64,000 nt of DNA, from NCBI GenBank assembly GCA_965226185.1, contig CBDDCT010000003.1, forward strand, positions 62,001 to 126,000. The letters run 5' to 3'. This DNA is from CBDCYS01 sp965226185. Its GTDB lineage: Bacteria; Acidobacteriota; Terriglobia; Bryobacterales; UBA6623. Positions 28,538 to 36,775 of the stretch are shown piece by piece. Position 1 is the stretch's first letter. Each line of letters begins with the position of its first letter. The notes beneath the pieces were generated by a model. It searched no databases, was not told where the DNA came from, and was given only the letters and a program-made list of their open reading frames with translations. The position numbers were made by a program, and so were the translations under genes.

Positions 28538-29145
28538 AGGGTAGCGCCCAGAATCGTGCGAATTTATACGCTAAGAGGTTTCGATCCACCTCGATTGGAT
28601 CACAGAGTACTGGGACAGGATCGGACAGTTCTTCGCGGCGTTCGCGAGCGGCCAGACCACCGCGTCTGTCGCACTCAAGCGTCTGGTAGGCCATGGGCCG
28701 AAGAATCGCTTCTACCGAGCGACCCGCGAGCTCGGGCCGCGTCTTCAAGACCGAGTTCATCCTCGACTACCTGAGCCAGCCGGCGCTTCGCACGCGGATC
28801 CGACGCGGGCTCCTCAAGGGAGAACAGCTACACGCCCTCGCCCGGTGCGTCCACTACGGCCGACTGGGCCGACTGGATCAGCGCGACTTCGAACGCCAAA
28901 CCGGCGCGGCGAGCTGCCTGCTTCTCATCCTCGCAGCTATCATCTATTGGCAGATTCGGGGAGATCGATCGTGTTTTGAGCGAGGCGGGCTCGGATGCGG
29001 ACGATCTCAACTTCGAGTTACTGTCCCATATCAGCCCGATCGGGTGGGACAACGTCCTCCTCTACGGCGAGTACCAGCTCAACCGCAGTCTCGTGCGAAG
29101 CGAAAGGCTTAGCGTATAAATTCGCACGATTCTGGGCGCTACCCT
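28538..29145. mobile_element. Miniature Tn3-family element with perfect 38-bp inverted repeats
   Basis: The left repeat (28538-28575, beginning AGGGTAGCGCCCAGAATC and ending ACGCTAAG) and the right repeat (29108-29145) are exact reverse complements over 38 bp. The length and the TACGCTAAG inner end are typical of Tn3-family ends. Between them is only the 3' end of the transposase. The element is 608 bp and has lost resolvase and most of the transposase. No 5-bp target duplication is visible in the flanks (ACTCC against CACCG). It is a non-autonomous derivative that could be moved by a full transposon elsewhere. Confidence 0.85.
28583..29119 (+). pseudogene. Tn3-family transposase C-terminal fragment
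   Basis: Reading through three frames gives HLDWITEYWDRIGQFFAAFA, FKTEFILDYLSQPALRTRIR, GLLKGEQLHALARCVHYGRL, ASCLLLILAAIIYWQI and LLSHISPIGWDNVLLYGEYQ. This is the conserved end of DDE_Tnp_Tn3. Two single-base shifts are needed, near 28740 and in a GGGG run near 28960. The stop TAA (29117-29119) lies inside the right inverted repeat, as is usual in this family. It cannot code for an active enzyme. Confidence 0.85.
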
Positions 29146-30050
29146 CACCGTCTTCGAAGTTCGATCAGGGACCGTGACTGTTCGATACTGCACTCAGCCA
29201 ATGCTATGCCGAGCGATGATCGCGACCCGAGCACATCGCGAAGGTGAGTGAGATCCGCCAGGTATTCGGAACGCTTTCTCGCTGTCGGCTCGAACACCAG
29301 ATAGACGAGCCAACAACTCGACGCGTCCTTTACGTGGCATGCGGAGGCCGCTCGATGGACCATCTTGACCGGGCGAGGATCAACAGTTTTCGGCTCCAAA
29401 AGGTTTCGCAAGGAGCAGTGTCGGCCGGAGCGCCGTTCAGCCCGCTCAATCAACGTCTGTGAGCGGATGGACCAGCCCTGGCGCCTACCGGCGGAGGTCA
29501 TGTGCAGGGTTCAGCGCGAAAAGACGTGGTATTCGGGGCAGCGCGGGTGTATACTTTCACCGTGCCAGGGCCAAAATGGAAATCCTGGTTAAGAACAGAC
29601 CGAGTGTGTTGACAAACAGCGTCAAGACTGGTGTTGAATGAGACGATTTCTTGTTTCTGGTGGGCATCCTTTGCCTCCGCGTGCTGAAGCGTGTTGATCC
29701 TTGCGCCTTCCCTTCAATGGTACGTGAGGTTCGGATGTACGACCACAAAGACCGTGACAGTTTCCCCGTTGTCACAGCACCTTCCTGTTGGTAACAGAGG
29801 ACGTGGTGGACATCGCACTGATCCCCAGCCGCCGCTGCACCAACTTTCCTTTGATGCGAGTCAGTGGCTTCCAGCCTCCGACAACTAACGAGCTCAATGT
29901 TAAGGGGAAGCGGGTGAGTGTCTCATGAACGTCATTGGTCACTAAGGCCGGAAGCCCAGTGGCCCGTGACTGCCTCGGAATCGCTCTGAGGGATCGGAGG
30001 TCGGATGAGATCATGCTAGACGAGGTCGAGCGTCGGGCTTTCAGGCCTGC
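29146..30050. other. Gene-poor stretch with a decayed copy of the M24 gene tail
   Basis: On the minus strand 29795-29960 repeats, with many substitutions, the 3' end of the M24 peptidase gene at 31257-31410. The peptides are LVTNDVHETLTRFPLTLSSL here against LVTRDGHETLTRSPIALSSL there. The repeat lies downstream of the M28 gene, so the M28 gene is bracketed by two copies of the M24 tail. The rest (29146-29790) has no recognisable gene. Confidence 0.55.
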
Positions 30051-31041
30051 CTACTGGAGGCCTAGGCTCTCCACGGTCGCGGCAACAGTCGCTTGAACAA
30101 TTCGCGTCGCAAATCCGTGGTCTAAGTCCGAGACTTGGTCGATGAGGTCGTCTTTGCAGTGATAGTTCGGGTTGCGGAAGTTACCCGTGTCGCCCAGCAT
30201 AACTGCAGGGTAGTTGTGTTCCCAAAAGCTCGCGTGGTCGGAGCGCCGCAGGTCACGGAGGTCGGGTACCTTCCTCAGCCCCTCCGTCAATTCAAGGAGC
30301 AGCGTCGGTAATCCGAACTTCTTGGCATAGCGGATGAATCGTTCAGTTGCGGACTTCGATCCGTCGTCCGCGATGAGGACGACGAAGTCCCCGCGTTTAT
30401 CATTTTTTTCTACCCACGCCACTTGCTCAGGAAACACCACCTCGAACTTCGGGAGGGAAGTTTTGTGAGCCGGCCTTGTCGCTCTTGTAACCGAGCATCT
30501 CGAACACGTAAGCAGTGGCGATGACATCACCCCGCTCAATTTTCGCTCTTTTCGCGTAAGCGAGTGACCCGAGGCGCTTTCTTTCTTCTTCGTCCCAAAA
30601 GGCCACAACCAAAGTTCCTCGGAATCGCCCTTTGGCCGACGCCAACACTCGGGCCGCCTCCAGCGCTCCAGCCACCCCAGTGGCGTTGTCATCAGCGCCG
30701 GGGCAACCTTGGACATGATCGTAGTGGGCGGATATGATCACTTGTCCAGTGGTCGCGTCGGTTCCGGGAAGGACCCCAATGACGTTCGTACCGGTGCCGT
30801 AGTCCTGTCGCTCTACTTCGTAGCCAAGTTCTTGAAGGCGTTTGGCAGATAGGTCCTGCACCGCTTTCCAATGTGGGCTGTCGGGAAAGCGTTCGTTGGC
30901 AATGAACGTCAGGTCGGCGACATATCGATCCGTCTCCACCGACTTCGCCAGTTCCTCAGCGTCGAATACCTGAGCGGCAACTCTCTCTGACGCGAAGAGA
31001 CAGACAACAACGAGTATTCCGAAGTTGAACGTTTTCATCAT
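30051..31041 (-). pseudogene. M28-family aminopeptidase with one frameshift
   Basis: The start at 31041 follows GGAGGTGGTAG. A signal peptide (about residues 1-23) suggests export. Metal ligands of the M28 zinc peptidases are visible: His in SAHYDHV, Asp in GADDNATGVAG, Glu in WDEEERKRLGS, acidic residue in FEMLG, and a final His in NPNYHCKDDLIDQ. The frame breaks near 30455 after GSQNFPPE, and the rest (KFEVVFPEQVAWVEKNDKR to ATVESLGLQ) is in another phase. With one base corrected a product of about 330 residues results. Its likely task is removal of N-terminal residues from peptides outside the cytoplasm. A sequencing error is possible. Confidence 0.8.
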
Positions 31042-31224
31042 CTACCACCTCCAGCTAAGACGGTATCGGAATGTCGCACGCCGCCGACACCCGGCCAAAA
31101 CGACGAACACCCAGGCAGGTCCTCCAAAATCCGCAAGAACCATGGCAACTGCACAAGCCAGAAGGGTCACGAGCGACGTAGAAACAGCCCATGATTTTGG
31201 GTGACGGATAATGCTTTTGGTCAT
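31042..31224 (-). CDS. Small membrane-type ORF between M24 and M28 genes
   Basis: A 60-codon frame starting MTKSIIRHPKSWAVSTSLVT with a hydrophobic stretch over residues 14-45. Its last 15 codons lie on a 35-bp exact repeat of part of the M24 gene, so the C-terminus is derived from duplicated DNA. It could be a real small membrane protein with a damaged end or a chance frame. No known family. Confidence 0.3.
   Translation of the reverse strand: MTKSIIRHPKSWAVSTSLVTLLACAVAMVLADFGGPAWVFVVLAGCRRRATFRYRLSWRW
31057..31091. repeat. 35-bp exact direct repeat (second copy 31408-31442)
   Basis: The sequence starting AAGACGGTATCGGAATGTCG occurs identically at 31057-31091 and 31408-31442. The second copy codes for the GGVRHSDTVL segment of the M24 peptidase. 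The first copy lies in the leader of the M28 gene, so it is a piece of the M24 gene duplicated next to the M28 start. Confidence 0.9.
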
Positions 31225-32297
31225 GGCAGTCGCGTTGTCTAGGTCGATGTGCTGGTCACAGAGGACATGGTGGGCTTCGCACTCAACCCCAGACGCCACC
31301 GCACCAACCTCCCCATGATGCGAGTGAAAGGCTTCCAGCGACCGATAACCAATGAGCTTAGCGCTATGGGGGAGCGGGTGAGCGTCTCATGACCGTCCCT
31401 GGTCACCAAGACGGTATCGGAATGTCGCACGCCGCCGACACCAGGTAAGTAGATCCCCGGCTCGACGCTGATCACCATGTTTTCGGCCAAGCGGTCCTCA
31501 TTGCCCTCGGCGATCCAAGGAGCTTCATGGTTGCCGAGCCCGATACCATGCCCGGTCCGGTGCAAGCGTCGGTCTTCGCCGCTGTACCCTTCCTTCCCGA
31601 GATAGTCGTTCACGGCCGCGTCTAGTTCGCTACACAGTACACCGGGCCGGATCATCCCAAACGCTATACGGCGAGCCTCGGTCATAGCTGCAAACGCTTC
31701 CCGAACCTCGTCTGACGGCGGTACGGTGAAATAGGTTCGCTCGCACTCCGCGGCGTAGCCGTTGACGCGGGTAAGCACCAGCGCCACGTGCGGCCCTTCG
31801 CGGAGGCGGTCGTTGAGGTCCGGAATGGAGTGCGGCATCGCGCTGCGGGGGGCCGCCCAGGTCGCCATCACCACTTTCGTTGTCACGGGATCCCAATCAT
31901 CGACCTCGCGGATGATCCGTGACGTGACGAGGCGCGTTTCGGCAAAACCCTCGGCGACTGTAGCTCCAGAATATGAAGCTGCTAATAGCCTTTGAACTCC
32001 GAGATCAGCGTAGCGAGCCGCACGCCGGATCAGCGCTATCTCGGTGTCCGACTTAATCAGGCGCAACCGTTCAACCAGCGGCGCGACGCGGGTCGTGTAT
32101 CCCTTCAGCTCTACTGCGATCTCTTGGGGGAGCGTGGGCTCCACTCCTATCTCTTTGTCATTTCCGATGAGCTGACGGATAGCGTCCGGCCACCCACGGC
32201 CAGGCGGCGCTGGATAATCCCAGTAGGTGCGAATGTCTTGGTCCGCGATATTGTGGGTTTTCCTCTTCATGTGCTCGTGTTCGAGCTTTGGCACTAG

Positions 32298-33495
32298 TGT
32301 AGTGTCCAACAAATAACTGGACAAGTCGCCTGGTTTATCGTATCCTGGGGTATGGCTTCCCTCTGCGAACTTTCGCCCTCCGAGCAGCAGCAGCTGCGGC
32401 AATGGATCGGCGCCCATGGCACCCCTCAGCAGGTGGCGCTACGCTGCCGAATCGTGCTGGCTTCGAGCCAGGGTCTCTCCGATGTCGCCATCGCCAAGCA
32501 GTTGTCTGTCAACCGCAAAACCGTCATTCTGTGGCGTCAGCGCTTTGACCAACAGCGACTCGACGGTCTGTGGGAGATTTCCCCCGGACGCGGGCGCAAG
32601 CCCACCTATGACATCGACAAGATCAGCGCCATTGTGGACGCCACCCTGCAAACCAAGCCCAAGGGAATGACGCATTGGAGTTGCCGCACGCTGGCCAAAA
32701 ACCAGGGAGTCAGCAAGTCCACCATCCACAACATCTGGCGAGCCCACAACCTCAAGCCCCACCGTGTGAAGACCTTTAAGCTGTCGCGCGATCCGAAGTT
32801 CCTGGACAAATTGACCGACGTGGTCGGGCTGTACTTGAATCCGCCCCAACAGGCGGTCGTGTTGTGCGTGGACGAGAAGAGTCAGATTCAGGCTCTGGAT
32901 CGGACGCAGCCGGGCTTGCCGCTCAAGAAGGGGCGCTGCGGGACCATGACCCATGACTACAAGCGCAACGGCACGACGACACTATTCGCCGCCCTGGAGA
33001 CCTTGCAGGGCAAAGTGATTGGCCAATGCTTTCCGCGCCACCGGCATCAGGAGTTTCTGAAGTTCTTGCGCACGCTCGACAAGGAGTTCCCCGGCGACGT
33101 GCCGCTGCATTTAATCCTGGACAACTATGGGACGCATAAACACGAGAAGGTGCGGGGCTGGTTGCAGCGCCACCCGCGCTTTGAGACGCACTTTGTGCCG
33201 ACCAGTTCCAGTTGGCTGAACCTGGTCGAGCGTTGGTTCGGCGAACTGACTCAGAAGGCGATCCGGCGCGGGGCATTCGGCAGCGTGGGGGAGCTCAAGG
33301 ACTGCATTGAGGAATTCCTGAGGGTCTGGAACCAGGAGCCGAAACCCTTCGTTTGGACGGCGACGGTGGAGTCGATCACGGAGAAACTTTCGCGCTGCCG
33401 ACGCACCTTGGAGCAGATTCAGCCCGGCTGCAGCAGCCCGCGGCCCAGAAAACGGAAGAAGAAATAACTGTCCATTTATTTCATGGACACTACAC
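32298..33495. mobile_element. Complete IS630-family insertion sequence
   Basis: Inverted ends begin GTGTAGTGTCCAACAAATAA (left) and GTGTAGTGTCCATGAAATAA (right, other strand). The flanking TA at 32296-32297 and 33496-33497 is the duplicated target expected for IS630. The element is 1,198 bp with one transposase gene. It interrupts the M24 peptidase and is apparently intact, so it is recent. Confidence 0.92.
32352..33467 (+). CDS. IS630-family transposase
   Basis: A 371-residue transposase. An N-terminal helix-turn-helix (SDVAIAKQLSVNRKTVILWR) is followed by a second DNA-binding segment (THWSCRTLAKNQGVSKSTIH) and the DDE_3 catalytic domain: Asp in VVLCVDEKSQIQALDR, Asp in LHLILDNYGTHK, Glu in SSSWLNLVERWFGELTQKAI. 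The C-terminus is Lys/Arg-rich. It is full length. The start ATG 32352 is 54 bases inside the left end. Confidence 0.93.
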   Translation: MASLCELSPSEQQQLRQWIGAHGTPQQVALRCRIVLASSQGLSDVAIAKQLSVNRKTVILWRQRFDQQRLDGLWEISPGRGRKPTYDIDKISAIVDATLQTKPKGMTHWSCRTLAKNQGVSKSTIHNIWRAHNLKPHRVKTFKLSRDPKFLDKLTDVVGLYLNPPQQAVVLCVDEKSQIQALDRTQPGLPLKKGRCGTMTHDYKRNGTTTLFAALETLQGKVIGQCFPRHRHQEFLKFLRTLDKEFPGDVPLHLILDNYGTHKHEKVRGWLQRHPRFETHFVPTSSSWLNLVERWFGELTQKAIRRGAFGSVGELKDCIEEFLRVWNQEPKPFVWTATVESITEKLSRCRRTLEQIQPGCSSPRPRKRKKK

Positions 33496-33691
33496 TAGTA
33501 GGATGGGGACCTGGCGGGGACGAATCAGGAGAAAGAACGGGCGCTCCAGCGGCTCGAACGCGGCGCCTGTCAGATAGTAGAGACTGTCGAAGGCCGAGAC
33601 GATGAACAGGTCCAAGCCGGCCTCCACGACGCTGGCCTGAAGCGATTCCAGGCGCCTTCGATATTCTTCGGACGAGATTCTCAGCATCTGC

Positions 33692-34183
33692 CTATCCCTT
33701 ACGGTCACTTTTGCCTCCGGCACTCACAACATAAGCGGCCAGGCAAAGAGCGGCGAAAACACTCAGAGCCGGGATCGGAAGCAAGTACTTGGCCGGTGCG
33801 TAGACGGCGGCGATCAGCAGAACCAGGGGCAGGAAGATATTGCCGAAGTTCATGGTTTGTGATGCTCGGCGCGCGACCCTGGACAAATTACCGGAGTCAC
33901 GCAATGCCTGAACCAACAGGAGGTTCAATATGCCGATTCCGAAACAGGCGATGTGCCCTAGCCGCAGCAGCCGCCGCGGAGTGTCCGTGTAATCTCCGAT
34001 GAAATTCGGCGGAGCGAGGGGGCCGTCAAAAGACCACATCCCCATGATGAGGCCGAGGGCCGCCCCGACCGCCATGCCCGTCCACGCGATGATGCGGTTG
34101 AGATCGCTAGCCGAGTAGCCCCTAGCCGTCGAATGGCTAGGAGCGTGGAACACCTCTTCAATTGTTGTCGGACGGCTAGACAT
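33692..34183 (-). CDS. Small integral membrane protein
   Basis: A 163-residue protein with about four hydrophobic helices (for example IIAWTGMAVGAALGLIMGMW, LGHIACFGIGILNLLLVQAL, IFLPLVLLIAAVYA, ALSVFAALCLAAYVV). Start ATG 34183 has AGGAG upstream (AGGAGATACGAAC). No known family. The stop is 4 bases before the M24 start, so the two genes are probably co-transcribed. The leader of this gene is nearly identical to that of the secreted protein gene at 35248, because both lie on a direct repeat. Confidence 0.75.
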   Translation of the reverse strand: MSSRPTTIEEVFHAPSHSTARGYSASDLNRIIAWTGMAVGAALGLIMGMWSFDGPLAPPNFIGDYTDTPRRLLRLGHIACFGIGILNLLLVQALRDSGNLSRVARRASQTMNFGNIFLPLVLLIAAVYAPAKYLLPIPALSVFAALCLAAYVVSAGGKSDRKG

Positions 34184-34330
34184 GTTCGTATCTCCTGATA
34201 GACAGCGCAGTGTCACGCGACCGCGGCTACACGCCGCTGAGCAAAGCATTCTTTTCGAATCCCCTTTTCGCTTGGCGGACCGCTCCGGGAATACAGATCC
34301 CGCATCAGACCGCGAAAACCGTCCTCGATA
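34174..34330. repeat. Direct repeat of the radical SAM gene tail and leader (copy at 35238-35400)
   Basis: About 157 bases match 35238-35400 at roughly 85-90 percent. They include the leader ATGTTCGTATCTCCTGATAG, then on the minus strand the last 37 codons of the radical SAM protein (EDGFRGLMRDLYS, GIRKECFAQRRVAAVA). The gene for the secreted protein (34385-35248) lies between the two copies. Recombination between them would remove exactly that gene. Confidence 0.85.
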
Positions 34331-34384
34331 TCTAAGTGCTCATACGGACCGCGCGCGAGTCCCCGAAAAGTAGCCGTCCCGACG

Positions 34385-35248
34385 CTACCCGGGTGCGAGT
34401 CCCACATCGCACGGCAGAAGCCAGGAGGACCACACGTTGACCCGAATGACGTCCCCCTTCTGAAACTTCACTTCGTCGGTCCTGAACGCTGCACGAGCAA
34501 ACAGCTCTCCCGTTAGATGTCCTAGTGCTCGCGTGAAAACGCCCATAGCAGCGACGGGGTTGGCAATCCCCCCGGAGAGTCCTTCATTCCCAGACACCCA
34601 AGACAAGGCCTCCCGAAGAGTTCGCCCCACGACGCGTATCGTTTGCAGAGGAACTCGCACACCCGCCCCCATCGGCACACCCTCGAACTGGATTTCAAGC
34701 CTTCCCGTCCCGTGAAGACCCCTTGCCCTCGTAGTCCAAGGACCGACCACGGCGTGAACGGTTGTGCCGCGCGGTATGCAGGTCGTACCGTTTGTCCGCA
34801 CATCCTCTTCGACCTTGAAAACTACCGGACGCCCGGGCTTATGTCTTGAAGAAACTCTTCCGCCGGCAAGCCGCAGCAACACCTCTGCGTTCCGCTGGAG
34901 GAAGACCTGTTTCGGAGAAGTCGTAGCCGAGACCGTGGGTAGCGAGGCTCCGCTCTCGTCGGTATCTTTCGCGCTGATCGGACGTTTCAACCGTTTACCG
35001 AAAGGGATGGGGACGGGAACTATTGGGTCCTGATCTATCGCGGGCGGCTCGCGCATAAGATATGGAGGGCGATAGGGCTGGCGGCACTCGCGCTCAAGAT
35101 CTATCCCACCAACCGCCGACGTTCCTTGGCTGTCCGCAGCTCCCGCCGAAGCAACCACCAGGGTGGAGAACGCAATCGCAAACCAAAAACTCGCCCTCGC
35201 CGCCATCTCTTTCGCTCGACGGACCGGAAGAGCAACTACCTTAGACAT
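34385..35248 (-). CDS. Secreted protein of unknown function
   Basis: A 287-residue protein from ATG 35248 (AGGAG upstream). Residues 12-38 form a signal peptide (FWFAIAFSTLVVASAGAADS). A beta-rich middle part (residues about 115-200) has VVFKVEEDVRTNGTTCIPRG and GRLEIQFEGVPMGAGVRVPL. This resembles a fold seen in exported Acidobacteria proteins that carry a stretch about unwanted or tunable surface properties, but I cannot name the family. The C-terminus has a Gly/Ala-rich helix and ends DVGLAPG. It follows the radical SAM gene by 29 bases, so it is a candidate partner or substrate. It is flanked by direct repeats. Confidence 0.7.
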   Translation of the reverse strand: MSKVVALPVRRAKEMAARASFWFAIAFSTLVVASAGAADSQGTSAVGGIDLERECRQPYRPPYLMREPPAIDQDPIVPVPIPFGKRLKRPISAKDTDESGASLPTVSATTSPKQVFLQRNAEVLLRLAGGRVSSRHKPGRPVVFKVEEDVRTNGTTCIPRGTTVHAVVGPWTTRARGLHGTGRLEIQFEGVPMGAGVRVPLQTIRVVGRTLREALSWVSGNEGLSGGIANPVAAMGVFTRALGHLTGELFARAAFRTDEVKFQKGDVIRVNVWSSWLLPCDVGLAPG

Positions 35249-35277
35249 GTTCGTATCTCCTGATAGACAGCACAGTG

Positions 35278-36618
35278 TCACGCGACCGCGGCTACACGCC
35301 GCTGCGCGTAGCATTCTTTTCGGATTCCCTTTCTCTTGGCGGACTGCTCCGGGGAGTAGAGATCGCGCATCAGACCGCGAAAACCGTCTTCGAGCTCATC
35401 GGCGCTCATCCGCTTCGGGCGATATGTCACGTCGAAGAGCGTGCAGGAGTCCCAGAAGACCGGCTTCAGTAAGCGTCCCTCGGACCGCAGTCTGCTGTAT
35501 AGCCCCGTGCCGGGGAACGGCGTCAGAATGGTGATTTGGACTTCCGACAGGCCGCTGGCCTGCACAAACTCCCTCGTTCTGTCAAACACCCCCGGATCGT
35601 CCTGGTCGAATCCAAGGATGAAACAGCCGTTGACGGTAATCCCATAGGACTGGATTTTGTGGATCTTGGCTGTGTAGCTCGCGAGCTGGCTCTGCTTCCA
35701 TCGCCGGCTGTCGACCTGACCGAGGGCATCGGGGTTCACCGACTCGAGTCCGATCAGGACCTGCGCGCAACCGGAAAGGGCCAGCAACTCGAGAAGCTCA
35801 TCATCGTCAGCAACCGAGAGGTCGGTTTCGGTAAACCAGCGGATTCGGTACTGGGCGAATAGGCGCGCCAACTCGCGAGCCCACTTTTTTGAGACGAAAG
35901 TATTGTCGTCCGCCAGTTCGATAAAGGGCTTGGGCCAGATGTCGAGAATCGCCTCCAGCTCACGCCGAACCTGGGCGAGGGGCTTGATCTTGTAAGGCGA
36001 AATGAGTCGCGATGCTCCACAGAACTCGCAGTCCAACGGGCAGCCCCGGCTTGTTTGCAGTGTGAGCCGGTTGTAGCGGCCGACGTCGAGCATGTCGTAC
36101 CGGGGGACCTGAGCCTGCGCCAGGTCAAATCGCCGCGGGCTGTCCATTGACGAATAGCGGGGACGCAGAGCGCCGGTTTCGAAGTCGGCGAGTAACTCCG
36201 GCCAGAGCAGCTCCGCTTCGCCCGCGACGACGGCGTCCGCGTGGGTGAGGGCCTCCTCCGGAAGTGCGGTAACATGGAGGCCGCCCAGCACAACCGTAAC
36301 ACCGGCGTCTCGAAGCTGATCGGCGATTTCGTAGGCGTCGAGAATGCGCGCGGTGAAAGCCGAGATGGCGACGATGTCGTAGCCGGCGCTGGCAATCCGG
36401 GCGGCGGCGCCATCGGTGAGTTCGTCGATCTCCCGGTACTCCGCCTCCCAGTTCTCCGGCGTGTGAGCGGCCAGTGTCAGCAAAGAAAGACTCGGCAGTG
36501 ACGCGATGACCTGCCCTCTATCGATAAAGCCAGGCAAGGTCATACCAAGCCGCCGCAGCTCGTCGCTTTTCACTCGGACACCGCTCATGGCTAGCAATAA
36601 GACTCGACGTGATTTCAT
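35278..36618 (-). CDS. B12-binding radical SAM protein
   Basis: A 446-residue protein from ATG 36618, chosen over an upstream in-frame start because GGAGGAAGG precedes it. The N-terminal part (about 1-150) is a cobalamin-binding Rossmann-like domain (VAISAFTARI, VVLGGLHVTALPEEALTHAD). The radical SAM cluster is Cys193-x3-Cys197-x2-Cys200 (RGCPLDCEFCGAS), followed by ELADDNTFVSKKWARELARL and GLESVNPDALG. This layout fits the family of B12-dependent methylases and ring- or chain-modifying enzymes that act on difficult carbon atoms, in some cases in peptides. It is the first gene of a minus-strand operon and is divergent from a GntR-type regulator. Confidence 0.88.
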   Translation of the reverse strand: MKSRRVLLLAMSGVRVKSDELRRLGMTLPGFIDRGQVIASLPSLSLLTLAAHTPENWEAEYREIDELTDGAAARIASAGYDIVAISAFTARILDAYEIADQLRDAGVTVVLGGLHVTALPEEALTHADAVVAGEAELLWPELLADFETGALRPRYSSMDSPRRFDLAQAQVPRYDMLDVGRYNRLTLQTSRGCPLDCEFCGASRLISPYKIKPLAQVRRELEAILDIWPKPFIELADDNTFVSKKWARELARLFAQYRIRWFTETDLSVADDDELLELLALSGCAQVLIGLESVNPDALGQVDSRRWKQSQLASYTAKIHKIQSYGITVNGCFILGFDQDDPGVFDRTREFVQASGLSEVQITILTPFPGTGLYSRLRSEGRLLKPVFWDSCTLFDVTYRPKRMSADELEDGFRGLMRDLYSPEQSAKRKGIRKECYAQRRVAAVA

Positions 36619-36683
36619 CGGACCTTCCTCCGTGATTCTGAAAACGAGTTTACGCGTGGACACCGGGGGTGACAACCTATGTC

Positions 36684-36705
36684 GTGACAGTTTTCGAAGT
36701 GTCAC
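36684..36705. promoter_or_regulatory. Palindrome, candidate operator for the GntR-type regulator
   Basis: GTGACA and TGTCAC lie 10 bases apart in the 157-base gap between the divergent radical SAM and regulator genes; over 22 bp, 8 of 11 pairs match. GntR proteins bind short palindromes near their own promoter. The position would allow control of both genes. Confidence 0.5.
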
Positions 36706-36775
36706 AACTCGGACAGCTCCGGGCCCTGACTTGGGCGAGCGGCAGGCTGTCGTCTAGCAATAGGGGGTGGAGGAG

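Larger units (their letters stand above)
31239..33687 (-). pseudogene. M24 (Xaa-Pro / creatinase-type) peptidase split by IS630
   Basis: The gene has two parts on the minus strand: 33687-33496 (start MLRISSEEYRRRLESLQASV, creatinase N-terminal domain) and 32297-31239. Removing the IS and one TA restores VPILLV-PKLEHEHMKRK in frame. The second part has the pita-bread fold with VNGYAAECERTYF, GHGIGLGNHEAP (His ligand), ISVEPGIYLPGVGG (Glu ligand) and RHSDTVLVT. The usual DxG metal pair is not seen in its normal form, which is a variant in this branch. The start is 4 bases after the preceding gene, as in an operon. As it stands only the 5' 64 codons can be made from the native start. Confidence 0.88.
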
